Positions 41,920 through 52,749 of a stretch of 64,000 nt of DNA are shown here, piece by piece (position 1 is the first letter of the stretch; each line of letters opens with the position of its first letter). The notes below the pieces were generated by a model. That model had not been told where the DNA came from and searched no databases. It saw only the letters and a program-made list of their open reading frames with translations. Origin of the DNA: Bretschneidera sinensis (Eukaryota > Streptophyta > Magnoliopsida > Brassicales > Akaniaceae). The DNA lies in the NCBI GenBank assembly GCA_023935145.1, contig CM043702.1:75014820-75078819 (forward strand), given 5' to 3'. The position numbers and the translations under genes were made by a program.

Positions 41920-42082
41920 TGTAAATGTAACCAATATTAGGAAATTATAACTTTATTGTATATAGAAAACATTAGTTCTATTAGGACACTCTTATGTACA
42001 TATCCTATAAATATAAGCTCTTACTATTGCAATATTATGCAGTAAGTAAACACAAACCCTAATTTCTATTTTAGTCTCTTCA
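41920..42082 (+). repeat. Copia 3' LTR
   Basis: 163 bp, TG..CA ends, preceded by a weak purine tract (GATTGAAGAGGCG). Clearly diverged from the 5' LTR, indicating an old insertion. Confidence 0.85.
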
Positions 42083-42087
42083 CCACT

Positions 42088-43199
42088 TTTTCTATTATTT
42101 GAACCCAAACATTTATTATACACTGCCATGTTTGGTTTAAAAATCATAGTTAAATTAAATAAAATACATATTTCATTTGAATGGAATATAGCTGAAATTA
42201 TATAATCATTTTATTCCAATGTTTGGTTTATCATATTGAATTAAAAACTTCAATTTCATTTCAATGCTTGGCTCATATAATTACTATTGATGCTGAAAAT
42301 CTGCCGGATGAGCTCACGAACCCCTGCACACATGGAAAACACGTAAACTAAAATGTCCCACGAGGGTTGTGTCCTAGGGGGACTCTCTGATGCCTAAATT
42401 AGTATATGAAATAAGGAGATAAATTGGAGAATATTTAAAGTAAGTTGTCAATCTATACCTTTGATGGTGAGAGCCCCATATAGAGTGTTTTGGAGTAGAA
42501 TCCAATTAGGAGAGTGACTGATCACTTTAGTGTTGTGATAGGAGTAACATTCTCATAGATAAGATTAGAGTTATCCATGAGCTGGATTTATTTAAATAAG
42601 AGTTTATCTATAAGTTAGAGTGACGGAGTGGTATCGGGACATTGGTGTGGAATTACCGTTATGCCTTTTACTTGATGTTGACATTAGATTAGCTACTTTG
42701 TTTGAGTTATAAAATTACTATTTTGCCCTTAGAGATTTACACATGTCACTATACCATTGGAGAGGGAATTTTCCCTTACATTAGATACCCCTCACTTCCT
42801 TAAGTGCAGTTATGCGGTCAAGGAAGTATAGTTCATTTGGAGTATAGTTCAGATCAAGTCTAACATTGTTTTGGGTACCTGAGTACTAAGGTGGCGAAAG
42901 ATCGAGACTCAAAACTTGTTCGAGCATTATGAGGGATAGTGTGGGGCTACCCTTTGAGTGTATATGAGAAGGATAGCTTGGTGCTATCTGCTCAGGTGGA
43001 GATGTAGACTCCGAGGAGACTTGACAACTCGGTGCTTCTTCTGAGATGAGAGTAATAAGTGTGGAGTATAGACTGGTTTGAATTCCTCAAAATGAGGCAA
43101 GTGACGAGTCTGAGTGATACAAATATTAGTGGGGAATGGCAAGTCCAAGTCGTCGAACTTAAAATGGAGATGTGTTTCTCATAATTGTGATTAAAGGTC
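42088..43199. other. Unassigned, repeat-like spacer
   Basis: About 1.1 kb. AT-rich up to 42285, then a more GC-balanced block starting TGCTGAAAATCTGCCGGATG with GTGTCCTAGGGGGACTCTCTGATGC near 42370. This resembles the non-coding ends of plant LTR-type derivatives, but no paired ends were found. No coding support. Confidence 0.4.
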
Positions 43200-44220
43200 T
43201 GAGGAGATGTCATTCAGCCAAACTGCTCGGTGTTTGTAGATTAAGTCCAATGAGATTGTATTGAGCAAAACCATTCGGAATTTGGCGAATAAGTTTGAGG
43301 AAATGACACTCAGTCAAACCATTCAGAGTTTTCCAATTAATTTCGAGGAGATTCATTGAGCAAAACTTATTGAAGTTTGGCAAACAGGTCCAAGGAGATG
43401 ACACTCAGTCAAACTACTCGAAGTTTGGAAATTAGGTCCGAAGAGATTGCATTGAGTAAAACTGCTCGGAGTTTTGGAAAATAAGTCCGAGGAGATGACA
43501 TTTAGTTAAACTACTCAGAGTTTGGCGATTAGGTCTAAGGAGATCGCATTGAGCAAAAACTACTCGGAGTTTTGGCGAATATGTCCGAGAAGATGACACT
43601 CAATCAAACTTCTCGAAGTTTGGCGATTAGGTCTAAGGAGATTGCATTAAGCAAAAATTGCTTGGAGTTTTGGCGAATAGGTCCGAGGAGATGACATTCA
43701 ATCAAACTCTCGGAGTTTGGCGATTAGGTCCAAGGAGATTGCATTGAGCAAAACTACTCGGAGTTTTGGAAAATAGGTCCGAGGAGATGACACATAGTCA
43801 AACTGCTCGGAGTTATGGTGAATAGGTTTGAGGAGATGATAGTGAGCCAAACTACTAGGGGTTTTGGCGAATAGGTCCGAAGAGATGACACTTAGTCAAA
43901 CTATTCATAGTTATGGCGAATAAGTCCGAAGAGATGACACTTAGTCAAACTGCTCGGCGTTTTAGCAAATAGGTCCAAGGAGATGGTAGTTAGCCAAACT
44001 TGAAGTTAGGCGACTAGGACGGAGGTGAATGATATGGAGTCAAGCTGCTCGGAGTTTGGCGATTAGGACTGAAGAGAATGACATGGGGTCAAACCACTCG
44101 GAGTTTGGCAAGTAGAACGGAAGAGAATGACATGGAGTTAAACTGCTTAGAGTTTGGCGACAGGTCCAAGGAGGATTTTATGGATTGAACTCCTAAAAAT
44201 CTTAGAGATAGGTCCGAGAA
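43200..44220. repeat. Minisatellite, about 48-bp units in two alternating types
   Basis: About 20 units of 47-49 bp. In the first 600 bases two types alternate: GATGACACTCAGTCAAAC and GATTGCATTGAGCAAAAC, each followed by (TR)CTCGGAGTTTTGGCGAAT and AGGTCCGAGGA. This makes a roughly 97-bp higher-order dimer. After about 43790 the array becomes mostly the first type and then drifts (GAATGACATGGAGTCAAAC). Non-coding in all frames. Confidence 0.88.
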
Positions 44221-44460
44221 GAATGACTTGGATCATACTCTTCAGAGTAGATGGAGAGATTGGACTGAGGTTGAAGTAGCTCGGGACTACCTTTTAGGAG
44301 TCGATAGAGAAATTAGACTAAGGTCGGAGTAGTTTAAGGCTACCTTTTTGGAGCTGATAGAGAAACTGAGGTGAGGATAAAATAGCTTGGGGCTACCTCC
44401 TTAGAGGTGATGGATAAACTGAACTAAGGCTAAAGTAGCTCTGGGCTATCTCCTCATAGC
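44221..44460. repeat. Second short tandem repeat, about 60-bp units
   Basis: Three to four diverged units of the form GATAGAGAAAYTRGACTAAGG, TCGGAGTAGYTYRGGGCTACC, TTTTWGGAGYT. The array abuts the gypsy LTR end at 44461. Confidence 0.65.
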
Positions 44461-46378
44461 TGTAACGACCCATCCAGGGTTGGCCACCCCCGAGACAGTG
44501 TCATCACATTTTGAAAATCCCAGCACGACATATATATGCAACAATAAAAATAATACTAACAATTTTTTTTACTGAAATCTTCAACCCTCAACAGAAGAGG
44601 TAAATAAATCTGATATTAACTTAAACATAATATACAACGTAAAAATGCATGAATATTTACAAATAAATTTTATTTATTTCATTTTCTCATTTGTCTGAGG
44701 ATATTGCCACGTACATGGCTTATAGGAAATGTTTTCGTCTGACTTTCAACCCACCAGACTACTTGTCCTGTCTGCTACCTGAAATCATTGTACAATGAGG
44801 GATGAGCTTCACAAGCTCAGTGAATTAAATTTACTAAAAGTATTCAGATTGCATAAATAGCCCTTTAATATTTAATCATTTATCTCTTATATGATGGATA
44901 ATAACATAAAGTCTAACATTTAAATAATTCCTATCATCATATTTTTAAGTCTTTTTCTCACTGTCACTGTTTCTCTCTATGAGACTCATTTATCTGCAAT
45001 TACATGCATAACATCAACAACTTCAGTAAAAATATCAACATGTAAAACAGATGCAATACATGAATTATTATTATGGGAATGTCTTCCCATATGTCGATAT
45101 GTTTTTATTATCTTATACCGACCCTCTCCCAGTTCTTTTCTTTACAGCTTGTCCCAGTTGTCACGGTATTTATTTTCAGCATATACCGAGTGTCACGATG
45201 TCCCTTTTATTTCCAGCATATACCAGATGTCATGGTTTTTCAATTAGACCGGCCCCTTCCTAGTTCTTTTGACTCTCTTATTTAATGCATTTGCATATGA
45301 ACTATAAAATGAAATATTCATATGGACAGAAATATAAAAATCACATGAGTTCAAAATATTTAAATTAACTATCCGGTCTTTCCTCAACTTTCTACTTGAT
45401 AAATTTCACAATTTTCTTCTCCTCATCTATCACATCAATTTATTAATCAAAACTCATCAAGAATTTATTTATCACCATCATTATTAAATTAACTCATTCT
45501 TCTAATAATATTTCTTTTCACATAATAATTTTCTACATGCCCAATATACATATCATACAGATCAATTTAATTTTTATCTACCACCAAAGCATAAGTTAAT
45601 AATTTATTTTAATATTATTACTAGATATTTTATTTTATTTAGATTACTTAAAGTAAATCTAACTCACCATGTAGCACTACCCATGGATCGCCTCCTTGCC
45701 ATTCCTGTTCCTCTTAGAAATTTCCCCCAGTTGCTGATTATCAACACCTGACATAATATTTGTATTAAATTTCTAATTATTTCTTCAATTTTTCATATAC
45801 CATACCCTTTGAAAATTCTCACTTTGAATTCAGGGAAATTTCATGAATGCTAAAAATTCAAAAATAAACACTACATTATTACTTTCTATTTTTCTGATAG
45901 TTTCTCGTGACTCTTTATAAAATTCCCCCGTAAGCCCTTTTAAAATTTTGCTATTCCAAATTTTTTTTTGGGTCCCCAAGTGTTTAAGGAAATAAAGTAA
46001 TTTGAAAGAAAAACTAATGAAATCGGTAAGTATATATTTTACGTTTAAGTATCAGCGTATATATAAGTTCTAAAAAAAAAATCTCTATAGCTTCACAAAC
46101 TTTGGCAAAATCAGCTAACTTCATTCCTCAAAACAATTCCACGTTATTGCCTTGCAGTAGAACATGTAAGGCAATTCAAATTGCACATGGCAGCCTCCAA
46201 TCAACTTGGTAGCAGGTGGCAACACCTGCTGCCATGTTTTGCCTTGCCTTGCCTTTTTTTTTAAATTGCTTTATTCAAATTGGACTATTTGCATTTAAAT
46301 ATATATGTATTATTTTAAATCTATGTCATATTTATTAAAGTACTTTTTTGCCCTTATTTTACAAATACGGGTATTACA
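44461..46378 (-). repeat. Gypsy 3' LTR
   Basis: 1918 bp. On the minus strand it begins TGTAATACCCG at 46378 and ends GGGTCGTTACA at 44461. The purine tract AAGGAGGGTAGAAT (minus strand) directly precedes it. AT-rich, no coding content. Confidence 0.82.
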
Positions 46379-46428
46379 ATTCTACCCTCCTTACCAAAAT
46401 TTCGTCTCCGAAATTTCCTTACCTAAAA

Positions 46429-46841
46429 TCAAGAAAAGAGTTGGGGGTAATCCTTCCTCGTTCTTATTTCATGTTCCCACGTGACTTCTTTGACATCTTT
46501 GTTTTGCCAAAATACTTGAATTAAATGAATGATTTTATTGCGCAAGACTTGTTCTTTTCTGTCTAAGATTTTAACCGATACTTGCATAAAAGTCAAATCT
46601 TCCTGAAATTCTATCGCTTGATTCGAGATACTATGAGATTTATTGTGTAAGTACTTTCTCAACAGTGACACATAAAACACGTTATGTAATTGCTTTAATT
46701 TTGGAGGCAAATCCAAACGATATGCTACTGGTCCAATTCTCTCGATCACCTCATATAGCCCCACAAATCTCAGACTCAGCTTTCTCTTATTTTTAAATCT
46801 CAACACTCCCTTCCACGAAGATATCTTCAGAAATAACCAAT
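46429..46841 (-). pseudogene. Gypsy pol C-terminal part, downstream of the insertion
   Basis: Minus strand frame: ISSWKGVLRFKNKRKLSLRF, GPVAYRLDLPPKLKQLHNVF, YVSLLRKYLHNKSH, then DRKEQVLRNKIIHLIQVFW, TWEHEIRTRKDYPQLFS. This is the region after the integrase core in gypsy/chromovirus pol, with a chromodomain-like tail (VFWxxxxxxExTWE). The true frame enters from 52750 across the inserted element; the CCAAT target duplication is at 46837-46841. Confidence 0.8.
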
Positions 46842-48226
46842 TGATGAGTGCCAAATATTGCATATTTTGGCCCTTTAATTTACATTTGTTAGCTTAAGAA
46901 TTTGTTACTTTGAGTTGTTTTCGTTGTTTTACAGGTTTACAAGATTGGAAAGAAGTTTTACTAAATTGCCAGAATTGCTCGTGCAGATCAGCCATTTTTG
47001 AGGATTAAAATGTATTGATTTAGGAAGAACCAGAAGATGAGCCATATATGCTTGGAAATATCCGGATCTCTATTTTCTGGGGAATTTTACGGATCAATAA
47101 AATGATTTTTCTAGAGAAAGTTATGGCAGTTTTAGTAGACAAAGGTCAGGCTGTGCATGATTTCAGCGTGACAGATCAGCCATTTTTGAGGATTTAACTG
47201 TATTGATTCAGGAAGAACCACGAGATGAACCATATATACTTGGAAAGATCCCGATGTCTATTTTCTGGAAAATTTGACGGATCAATAAAAGGATTTTTCT
47301 AGAGAAAGTTATGGCAGTTTTAGTAGACAAAGGTCAAAAAGCAAAAACTGAAATCTGCAGTATCCCACATCGGATTGGAAGCATATTGCACTTGTGATAT
47401 TTCCCTATATAAGCCCTTCTTCACTTCATCTTTAATGTGCAATTCCTGGGCCATTTTGGTGTTTACCGGTGGATGTCCACTAGCATTCTGGTGGATCCCG
47501 AAGGCATTGCTACCACGAGGGGAAGCGCCGCCCGTCAGCGAGTAAAATTTCTCCCACGTAAAGTTGTTTATTCATTTCTTTATATTCAGTTGTTTTAGTT
47601 TAAATGTTTAGTACTTTTTATTATAGTTTTATAGTTATGAGTGGCTAGACTCTTCAGCTAAGGTTGAAGATGAAGCCCCGCCGTTGTTTGGCGTAGTAGT
47701 TCAGATTTGCTTGTACAAATCTAACAATTTTTAGTATAAAATGTTCTGTCAATTATTTGAGTTAATCTTATAATTGATTGAGTTTAAATTGTCTGTTGGA
47801 TATTCTTTGTGTTTCATTTAATGGATACATTGAATGTTTTTCGATTAAATTGGATTTCCTTTGTGATTTGTTAAGAGCGGATACATTGGATGCTTTTGGT
47901 TTAGTTGGGATATTCTTTGTTTTTTGTCTTATAGTTGGATTCATGGAATGTTTTGATAGGCTATATTTTTAGAACATATATGCTTAACTTCGGTGGGGTG
48001 GATTCGGAAACCTTAGTGTTTTAATTATTAGTTTTAAAATCAACTTAGTTTAGTTTTAATTTATTTTGCAATATCATTCTGAAATTCGGAACTAGGTTAA
48101 GATAGAGTTAGTTTAGATTAAAAATATATTTTCACAACGCAATTCCCTGTGGATTCGACCTCACACTTGCACAACACTATACTGCAAACGACTCGTGCGC
48201 TTGCGAGTAAATTAAAACTCACAACA
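46842..48226 (+). repeat. 5' LTR of the 5.9 kb element
   Basis: 1385 bp. It contains an internal direct duplication of about 165-180 bp: the block from GATCAGCCATTTTTGAGG to GCAGTTTTAGTAGACAAAGG occurs twice (about 46987-47150 and 47166-47335). A TATATAAGCCCTTC promoter-like box lies near 47404. Confidence 0.88.
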
Positions 48227-48232
48227 AGTTTT

Positions 48233-48250
48233 TGGCGCCGTTGCCGGGGA
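48233..48250 (+). other. Primer-binding site, tRNA-Asp
   Basis: TGGCGCCGTTGCCGGGGA, six bases after the 5' LTR, is the complement of the plant tRNA-Asp acceptor and T-arm end. tRNA-Asp priming is typical of Athila/Tat-group gypsy elements. Confidence 0.88.
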
Positions 48251-48336
48251 ATTGTTTGGTTTGTGAAAATTTTTGGTCTAAAATGATTTTATTTTTCTAC
48301 TAGTTAGTTATTTTTTTTTTGTTTAAAAAAAAAATT

Positions 48337-48636
48337 ATGTGGATGAATCCAGCGCCGGTTTCACAGTCTTTAGAGGACACCATTAAGGAGTACATGAAAA
48401 TGACCGGCCCATCCTTAAATACTGCCAACACATTCAATGTTGTTAGCTGTTCCATCTGTGCTAGTCCCATGCATCTAGCACGGAATTGTCAATCAATGCC
48501 GGCTTGTGCCGAGTACCCCATGGAACAAATGAATGCTTTCAATGACTGTTGTTGGGAATCAAATGGATCTTACTCCGAAAATACAATCCAGGGTGGTGGA
48601 ACCACTCTAATTTTTCATGGGAGCAGAACCAACTGA
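48337..48636 (+). CDS. Gag C-terminal fragment with a CCHC zinc knuckle
   Basis: An open frame starts MWMNPAPVSQSLEDTIKEYM (an upstream ATG at 48319 adds MFKKKI). It includes CSICASPMHLARNC, an exact C-x2-C-x4-H-x4-C knuckle, followed by CAEYPMEQMNAFNDC. In complete relatives the capsid lies before this; here it is missing and the frame begins almost at the primer site. The frame ends at 48636, about 110 bases before the next one. This is probably a deleted gag rather than a full protein. Confidence 0.6.
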   Translation: MWMNPAPVSQSLEDTIKEYMKMTGPSLNTANTFNVVSCSICASPMHLARNCQSMPACAEYPMEQMNAFNDCCWESNGSYSENTIQGGGTTLIFHGSRTN

Positions 48637-48749
48637 TGAATCAGGGAGGAGCCCCTTATAATCAATACCCTCCCGAATTTCCTCCACCAATACCAAGTTA
48701 TGCCTAAACAGCACCATCACCCGCTTACCAAGCTCCCATTCAAGCGCCA

Positions 48750-49955
48750 GTGTCGGTTTCACAGTTATTGGAGGACGCTCTCAATGATTTCATGAAAACG
48801 ACTAGCCAATCTATGAGTGAAGTGATGAGTGCAACCATAGAAAACACCCAAGCGATTGCCGAGCTAGAGAGTCAAATTGATCAAATCGCAAGTTACGTGG
48901 GTAAAGGAGAGGAAAGAAAGTTCCCCAGTCAACCTGATCCTAACCCAAAGGAACAGTTTGCGGTGAGAAATTTATCAACTCCTATACAAGGACAAGAAAG
49001 TGGCAACAAAGAAAATAGAGATTCTGAGCCATCTACAGCCACACCTATCATTAAGGATCTCCCTAGGTTGTTTTTACCTAAAGTGCCCTACCCTGAGAGA
49101 TTACAAGCGCCCAAGAAAGGAGAGGAGTTTGAGGATCCCCTGGAGGCATGCTTTGCTCACTTTGGAGAGGACTTGGGCTTAGATAAGTTACTAGAAGAAG
49201 TGAATGCCATTTTGGAGTCTGATCCTCAGAAGAGCAGTGAGACGGAGGAGACTATGGATGAATCACGTATTGAGGACCCCCTGGAGGCATGCTTTGCTCA
49301 ATTTGAAGAGGATTTGGGCTTAGATAAGTTGTTTGAGCAATCAAATGCTACTTTGGAGTCTGCTCCTCTAAAGATCAGTGAGACGGAGGAAACCAAAACA
49401 CCTGAACCCCCCAAGAAGGAACTTAAGCCTTTACCAGACAATCTTAAGTATAAGTTCCTAGGTCCAGCAGATTCTTTGCCTATAATTATAGCTTTAGATT
49501 TGGGTGATGCTCCAGAGGAGAAATTATTGGATGTCTTAAGAGAGTATAAGGAAGCTATAGGCTGGACTATTGAGGATGTCAAGGGAATCAACCCCTCGTT
49601 GGTAATACACATGATACAGTTTGAGGAGAATGCCAAGCCATCGAGGGAGCCACAAAGAAGGCTCAACCCTGCTATGCAAGAGGTTGTAAGGGCAGAAGAT
49701 ATTAAGCTGTTAGAGGCAGGGATCATTTATCCCATCTCTAATAGAAAGTGGGTGAGCCTGATTCAAGTCGTGCCCAAACATGCTGAATTAACGGTAGTGA
49801 AGAATGAGGACGACGAGTTGGTGCCAACTCATGTTCAGTCAGGAGGGAGAGTGTGTATAGACTACTATAAGTTGAATGCTGCCACTAGGCCTGATCATTT
49901 TTCATTCCCATTTATTGATCAGATGGTGGAGCACTTAGTTGGACATGTTTACTAA
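48750..49955 (+). CDS. Fused gag-tail and RT-start protein of a non-autonomous element
   Basis: An uninterrupted 401-codon frame. The N-terminal part (MSVSQLLEDALNDFMKTTSQ, IAELESQIDQIASYVGK) is the coiled gag-end region. The middle has a tandem duplicate of about 45 residues, EDPLEACFAHFGEDLGLDKL and EDPLEACFAQFEEDLGLDKL. The C-terminal half matches the RT N-terminus of Athila/Tat pol: EEKLLDVLREYKEAIGWTI, PQRRLNPAMQEVVRAEDIKL, CIDYYKLNAATR, FIDQMVEHLVGHVY, then a stop before the catalytic palm motifs. Protease is missing between the two halves. No catalytic activity is expected. It stays open over 1.2 kb while neighbouring elements are full of stops, which fits a young insertion and possibly selection on the frame. 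Confidence 0.72.
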   Translation: MSVSQLLEDALNDFMKTTSQSMSEVMSATIENTQAIAELESQIDQIASYVGKGEERKFPSQPDPNPKEQFAVRNLSTPIQGQESGNKENRDSEPSTATPIIKDLPRLFLPKVPYPERLQAPKKGEEFEDPLEACFAHFGEDLGLDKLLEEVNAILESDPQKSSETEETMDESRIEDPLEACFAQFEEDLGLDKLFEQSNATLESAPLKISETEETKTPEPPKKELKPLPDNLKYKFLGPADSLPIIIALDLGDAPEEKLLDVLREYKEAIGWTIEDVKGINPSLVIHMIQFEENAKPSREPQRRLNPAMQEVVRAEDIKLLEAGIIYPISNRKWVSLIQVVPKHAELTVVKNEDDELVPTHVQSGGRVCIDYYKLNAATRPDHFSFPFIDQMVEHLVGHVY

Positions 49956-51359
49956 TGTTGGGTCTGGCTGAAGACGTTAAACTTAGCGCTCATGGGAGGC
50001 ACCCCACAGCTTATCTTTTCTGTTTATTTATTATTTCGCATTTTTATGATTAATATTTGTTTCCAGTATTTTTTGTTTTCCAATTTTTTTATTTTTCAGG
50101 GACAATGCATACTTCAGTTTAAGTTTGGGGGTATGCTATGAGCCATACCAGTCCAGATAGTTCTCCATATCTCAGGTCAGCTCTTTCCATATTAGTCACA
50201 CATTGGGGTCAATGTGTAATTTAAGTTTGGGGGTATGGGAGACACATCACACACTTTGTCCTAATTTGTTGTCTTTTCATCGTAGAGATAAATGCATGCT
50301 CATGTTATCATGAAATTTTGGTTGATCTAAACATTTTCTGTGATGTGATGTCATTGGTGAGCTTAACATTTTGAACACATGATCTGGTGATAAATTTTAA
50401 AATTTAGTTACTTACCTTAAGCATTTGGGAATTCACATGTTTGATCTTATCTAACACGAGCACATTAGCACAAATTGTGTGAGGTATGACATGTGATTTT
50501 AATGTGTACGTTTCCTTGTCTTAACTGAAACTGGATGACTTGTTAGATAAACACTTGGGCATAAAAAATAAAAAAAAGAAAGAAAAATATATATAATAAT
50601 AATACTACTAATGATCATCATCAATAAACTTTCTACTTAGTAACTAGACCTCTTGCCTCCGTAAGCAGTGAGTGTTCACGTCAAAAGGTAGGAATTTTAT
50701 TCATAATGATCATTGCGAAATTTTTCGCTGAGTAACTGGACCTCTTACCTCAGTAAGCAGTGAGTGTTCACGTCAAAAGGTGAAAATTTTGTTTGGTAGC
50801 ATTAAGGTCAGTTTAGTTTCGTAGCCTTTTTGACTCGAGTTAGTAAGTCCTTAGGGGTGTCTTTACACCTAATGCCCTAAAACCATCTGGTTTGGGAGTC
50901 ATTGACTCAACACTATCTACATGGGTCAATTAAAAAGCTTAAGGGAACTAGACATAGCCGTGCCTTATATATATATATATATATATAGAAAAAAAAAACG
51001 ATGCCTTTTTCGTTCATTTTGATGGGAAATTCGGTGAATCTTGAGACATGGAGACCTTACACATTGGAATCACTTGGAAGCTTCATTTCTATATGCTAAT
51101 TCACTTTACACAGTGTCAGACTTGTGATGCCTTAACCTGCCTTTTGTAAGTAATTAGATTTTAACTTTTCTATTCATTGAGAAGATGGGTTTATCTTTTT
51201 AAGCTTGCTCATGAATTAATATTATGGTGATGTGTGCTCCTTAAATTTTTGGATACCATGAGTGATGAACTTATCTTTATGTTCTTTGTTTTTCATTTAG
51301 GTTTTTTTTTATTATTTTGTTTTGCTAAGGGACTAGTAAATTGTAAGTTTGGGGGTATT
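49956..51359 (+). other. 3' internal non-coding region of the 5.9 kb element
   Basis: 1.4 kb without coding support. Polypurine-like TTAAGTTTGGGGGTATG occurs at about 50118-50134 and about 50221-50237, besides the real tract at 51345-51359. A repeated segment (ACTRGACCTCTTRCCTC then GTAAGCAGTGAGTGTTCACG) occurs at about 50644-50688 and 50738-50782. A (TA)n run lies at about 50967-50988. Confidence 0.65.
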
Positions 51360-52744
51360 TGATGAGTGCCAAATATTGCATATTTTGGCCATTTAATTTA
51401 CATTTGTTAGCTTAGGAATTTGTTACTTTGAGTTGTTTTCGTTGTTTTACAGGTTTACAAGCTTGGAAAGAAGTTTTACTAAATTGCCAGAATTGCTCGT
51501 GCAGATCAACTATTTTTGAGGATTAAACTGTATTGATTTAGGAAGAACCAGAAGACGAGCCATATATGCTTGGAAAGATCCGGATGTCTATTTTCTGGGG
51601 AATTTTACAGATCAATAAAATGATTTTTCTAGAGAAAGTTATGGCAGTTTTAGTAGACAAAGGTTAGGCTGTGTATGATTTCAGCGTGACAGATCAGCCA
51701 TTTTTGAGGATTTAACTGTATTGATTCAGGAAGAACTACGAGATGAGCCATATATTTTTGGAAAGATCCCGATGTCTATTTTCTGGAGAATTTTACGGAT
51801 CAATAAAATGATTTTTCTAGAGAAAGTTATGGCAGTTTTAGTAGACAAAGGTCAAAGAGCAAAAACTGGAATCTGCAGTATCCCACATCGGATTGGAAGC
51901 ATATTGCACTTGTGATATTTCCCTATATAAGCCCTTCTTCACTTCATCTTTAATGTGCAATTCCTGGGCCACTTTGGTGTTTACCGGTGGACGTCCGCTA
52001 GCATTCTGGTGGATCCCGAAGGCATTGCTACCACTAGGGGAAGCGCCACCCGTCAGCGAGTGGAATTTCTCCCATGTAAAGTTGTTTGTTCATTTCTTTA
52101 TATTCAGTTGTTTTAGTTTAAATGTTTAGCACTTTTTATTATAGTTTTATAGTTATTAGTGGCTAGACTCTTCAGCTAAGGTTGAAGATGAAGCCCCGCC
52201 GTTGTTTGGCGTAGTAGTTCAGATTTGCTTGTACAAATCTGACAATTTTTAGTATAAAATGTTCTGTCAATTATTTGAGTTAATCTTATAATTGATTGAG
52301 TTTAAATTGTCTGTTGGATATTCTTTGTGTTTCATCTGATGGATACATTGAATGTTTTTCGATTAAATTGGATTTCCTTTGTGATTTGTTAAGAGCGGAT
52401 ACATTGGATGCTTTTGGTTTAGTTGGGATATTCTTTGTTTTTTGTCTTATAGTTGGATTCATGGAATGTTTTGATAGGCTATATTTTTAGAACGTATATG
52501 CTTAACTTCGGTGGGGTGGATTCGAAAACCTTAGTGTTTTAATTATTAGTTTTAAAATCAACTTAGTTTAGTTTTAATTTATTTTGCAATATCATTCTAA
52601 AATTCGGAACTAGGTTAAAATAGAGTTAGTTTAGATTAAAAATATATTTTCACAACGCAATTCCCTGTGGATTCGACCTCGCACTTGTACAACGCTATAC
52701 TGCAAACGACTCATGCGTTTGCGAGTAAATTAAAACTCACAACA
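51360..52744 (+). repeat. 3' LTR of the 5.9 kb element
   Basis: Same 1385-bp length as the 5' LTR and the same internal duplication (about 51505-51669 and 51685-51855). Few substitutions separate the two. Confidence 0.88.
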
Positions 52745-52749
52745 CCAAT

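Larger units (their letters stand above)
36901..42082 (+). mobile_element. Ty1/copia LTR retrotransposon, decayed
   Basis: LTRs 36901-37087 and 41920-42082. Primer-binding site TGGTATCAGAGCA starts at 37088 directly after the 5' LTR. Target duplication CCACT at 36896-36900 and 42083-42087. Internal order gag, protease/pre-integrase, integrase, RT, RNase H marks it as copia (Pseudoviridae-type). 5182 bp. The 5' LTR end has lost TG (TATAAACG versus TGTAAATG in the 3' LTR). Confidence 0.9.
46842..52744 (+). mobile_element. Athila/Tat-type non-autonomous LTR element, 5.9 kb
   Basis: Two 1385-bp LTRs (46842-48226 and 51360-52744) with TGATGAGTGCC..CACAACA ends. The target duplication CCAAT is at 46837-46841 and 52745-52749, exact. 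Primer site TGGCGCCGTTGCCGGGGA (48233-48250) complements the 3' end of plant tRNA-Asp. Polypurine tract AAGTTTGGGGGTATT is at 51345-51359. The internal 3.1 kb carries only gag-end plus RT-start sequence; protease, RT catalytic centre, RNase H and integrase are absent. By eye the LTRs are about 95% or more alike, so the insertion is fairly young compared with its gypsy host. Confidence 0.92.

Noticed and set aside
43200..44220. CRISPR-like regular repeat array
   Set aside because: Units are contiguous with no unique spacers, the DNA is plant nuclear, and the two unit types are diverged relatives of each other. It is a minisatellite.
47778..47972. Recurrent 64-codon frame MSLNCLLDI... (also 52296-52490 and 61317-61511)
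   Set aside because: It is the same stretch of the LTR in three copies of one element family; it starts at a non-ATG codon, has no domain and lies in the LTR downstream of the promoter-like box. Repetition reflects copy number, not a gene.
48319..49955. A new host gene encoding the 401-codon protein
   Set aside because: It lies between matching LTRs, after a tRNA-Asp primer site, and its second half is the RT N-terminus of Athila/Tat pol.
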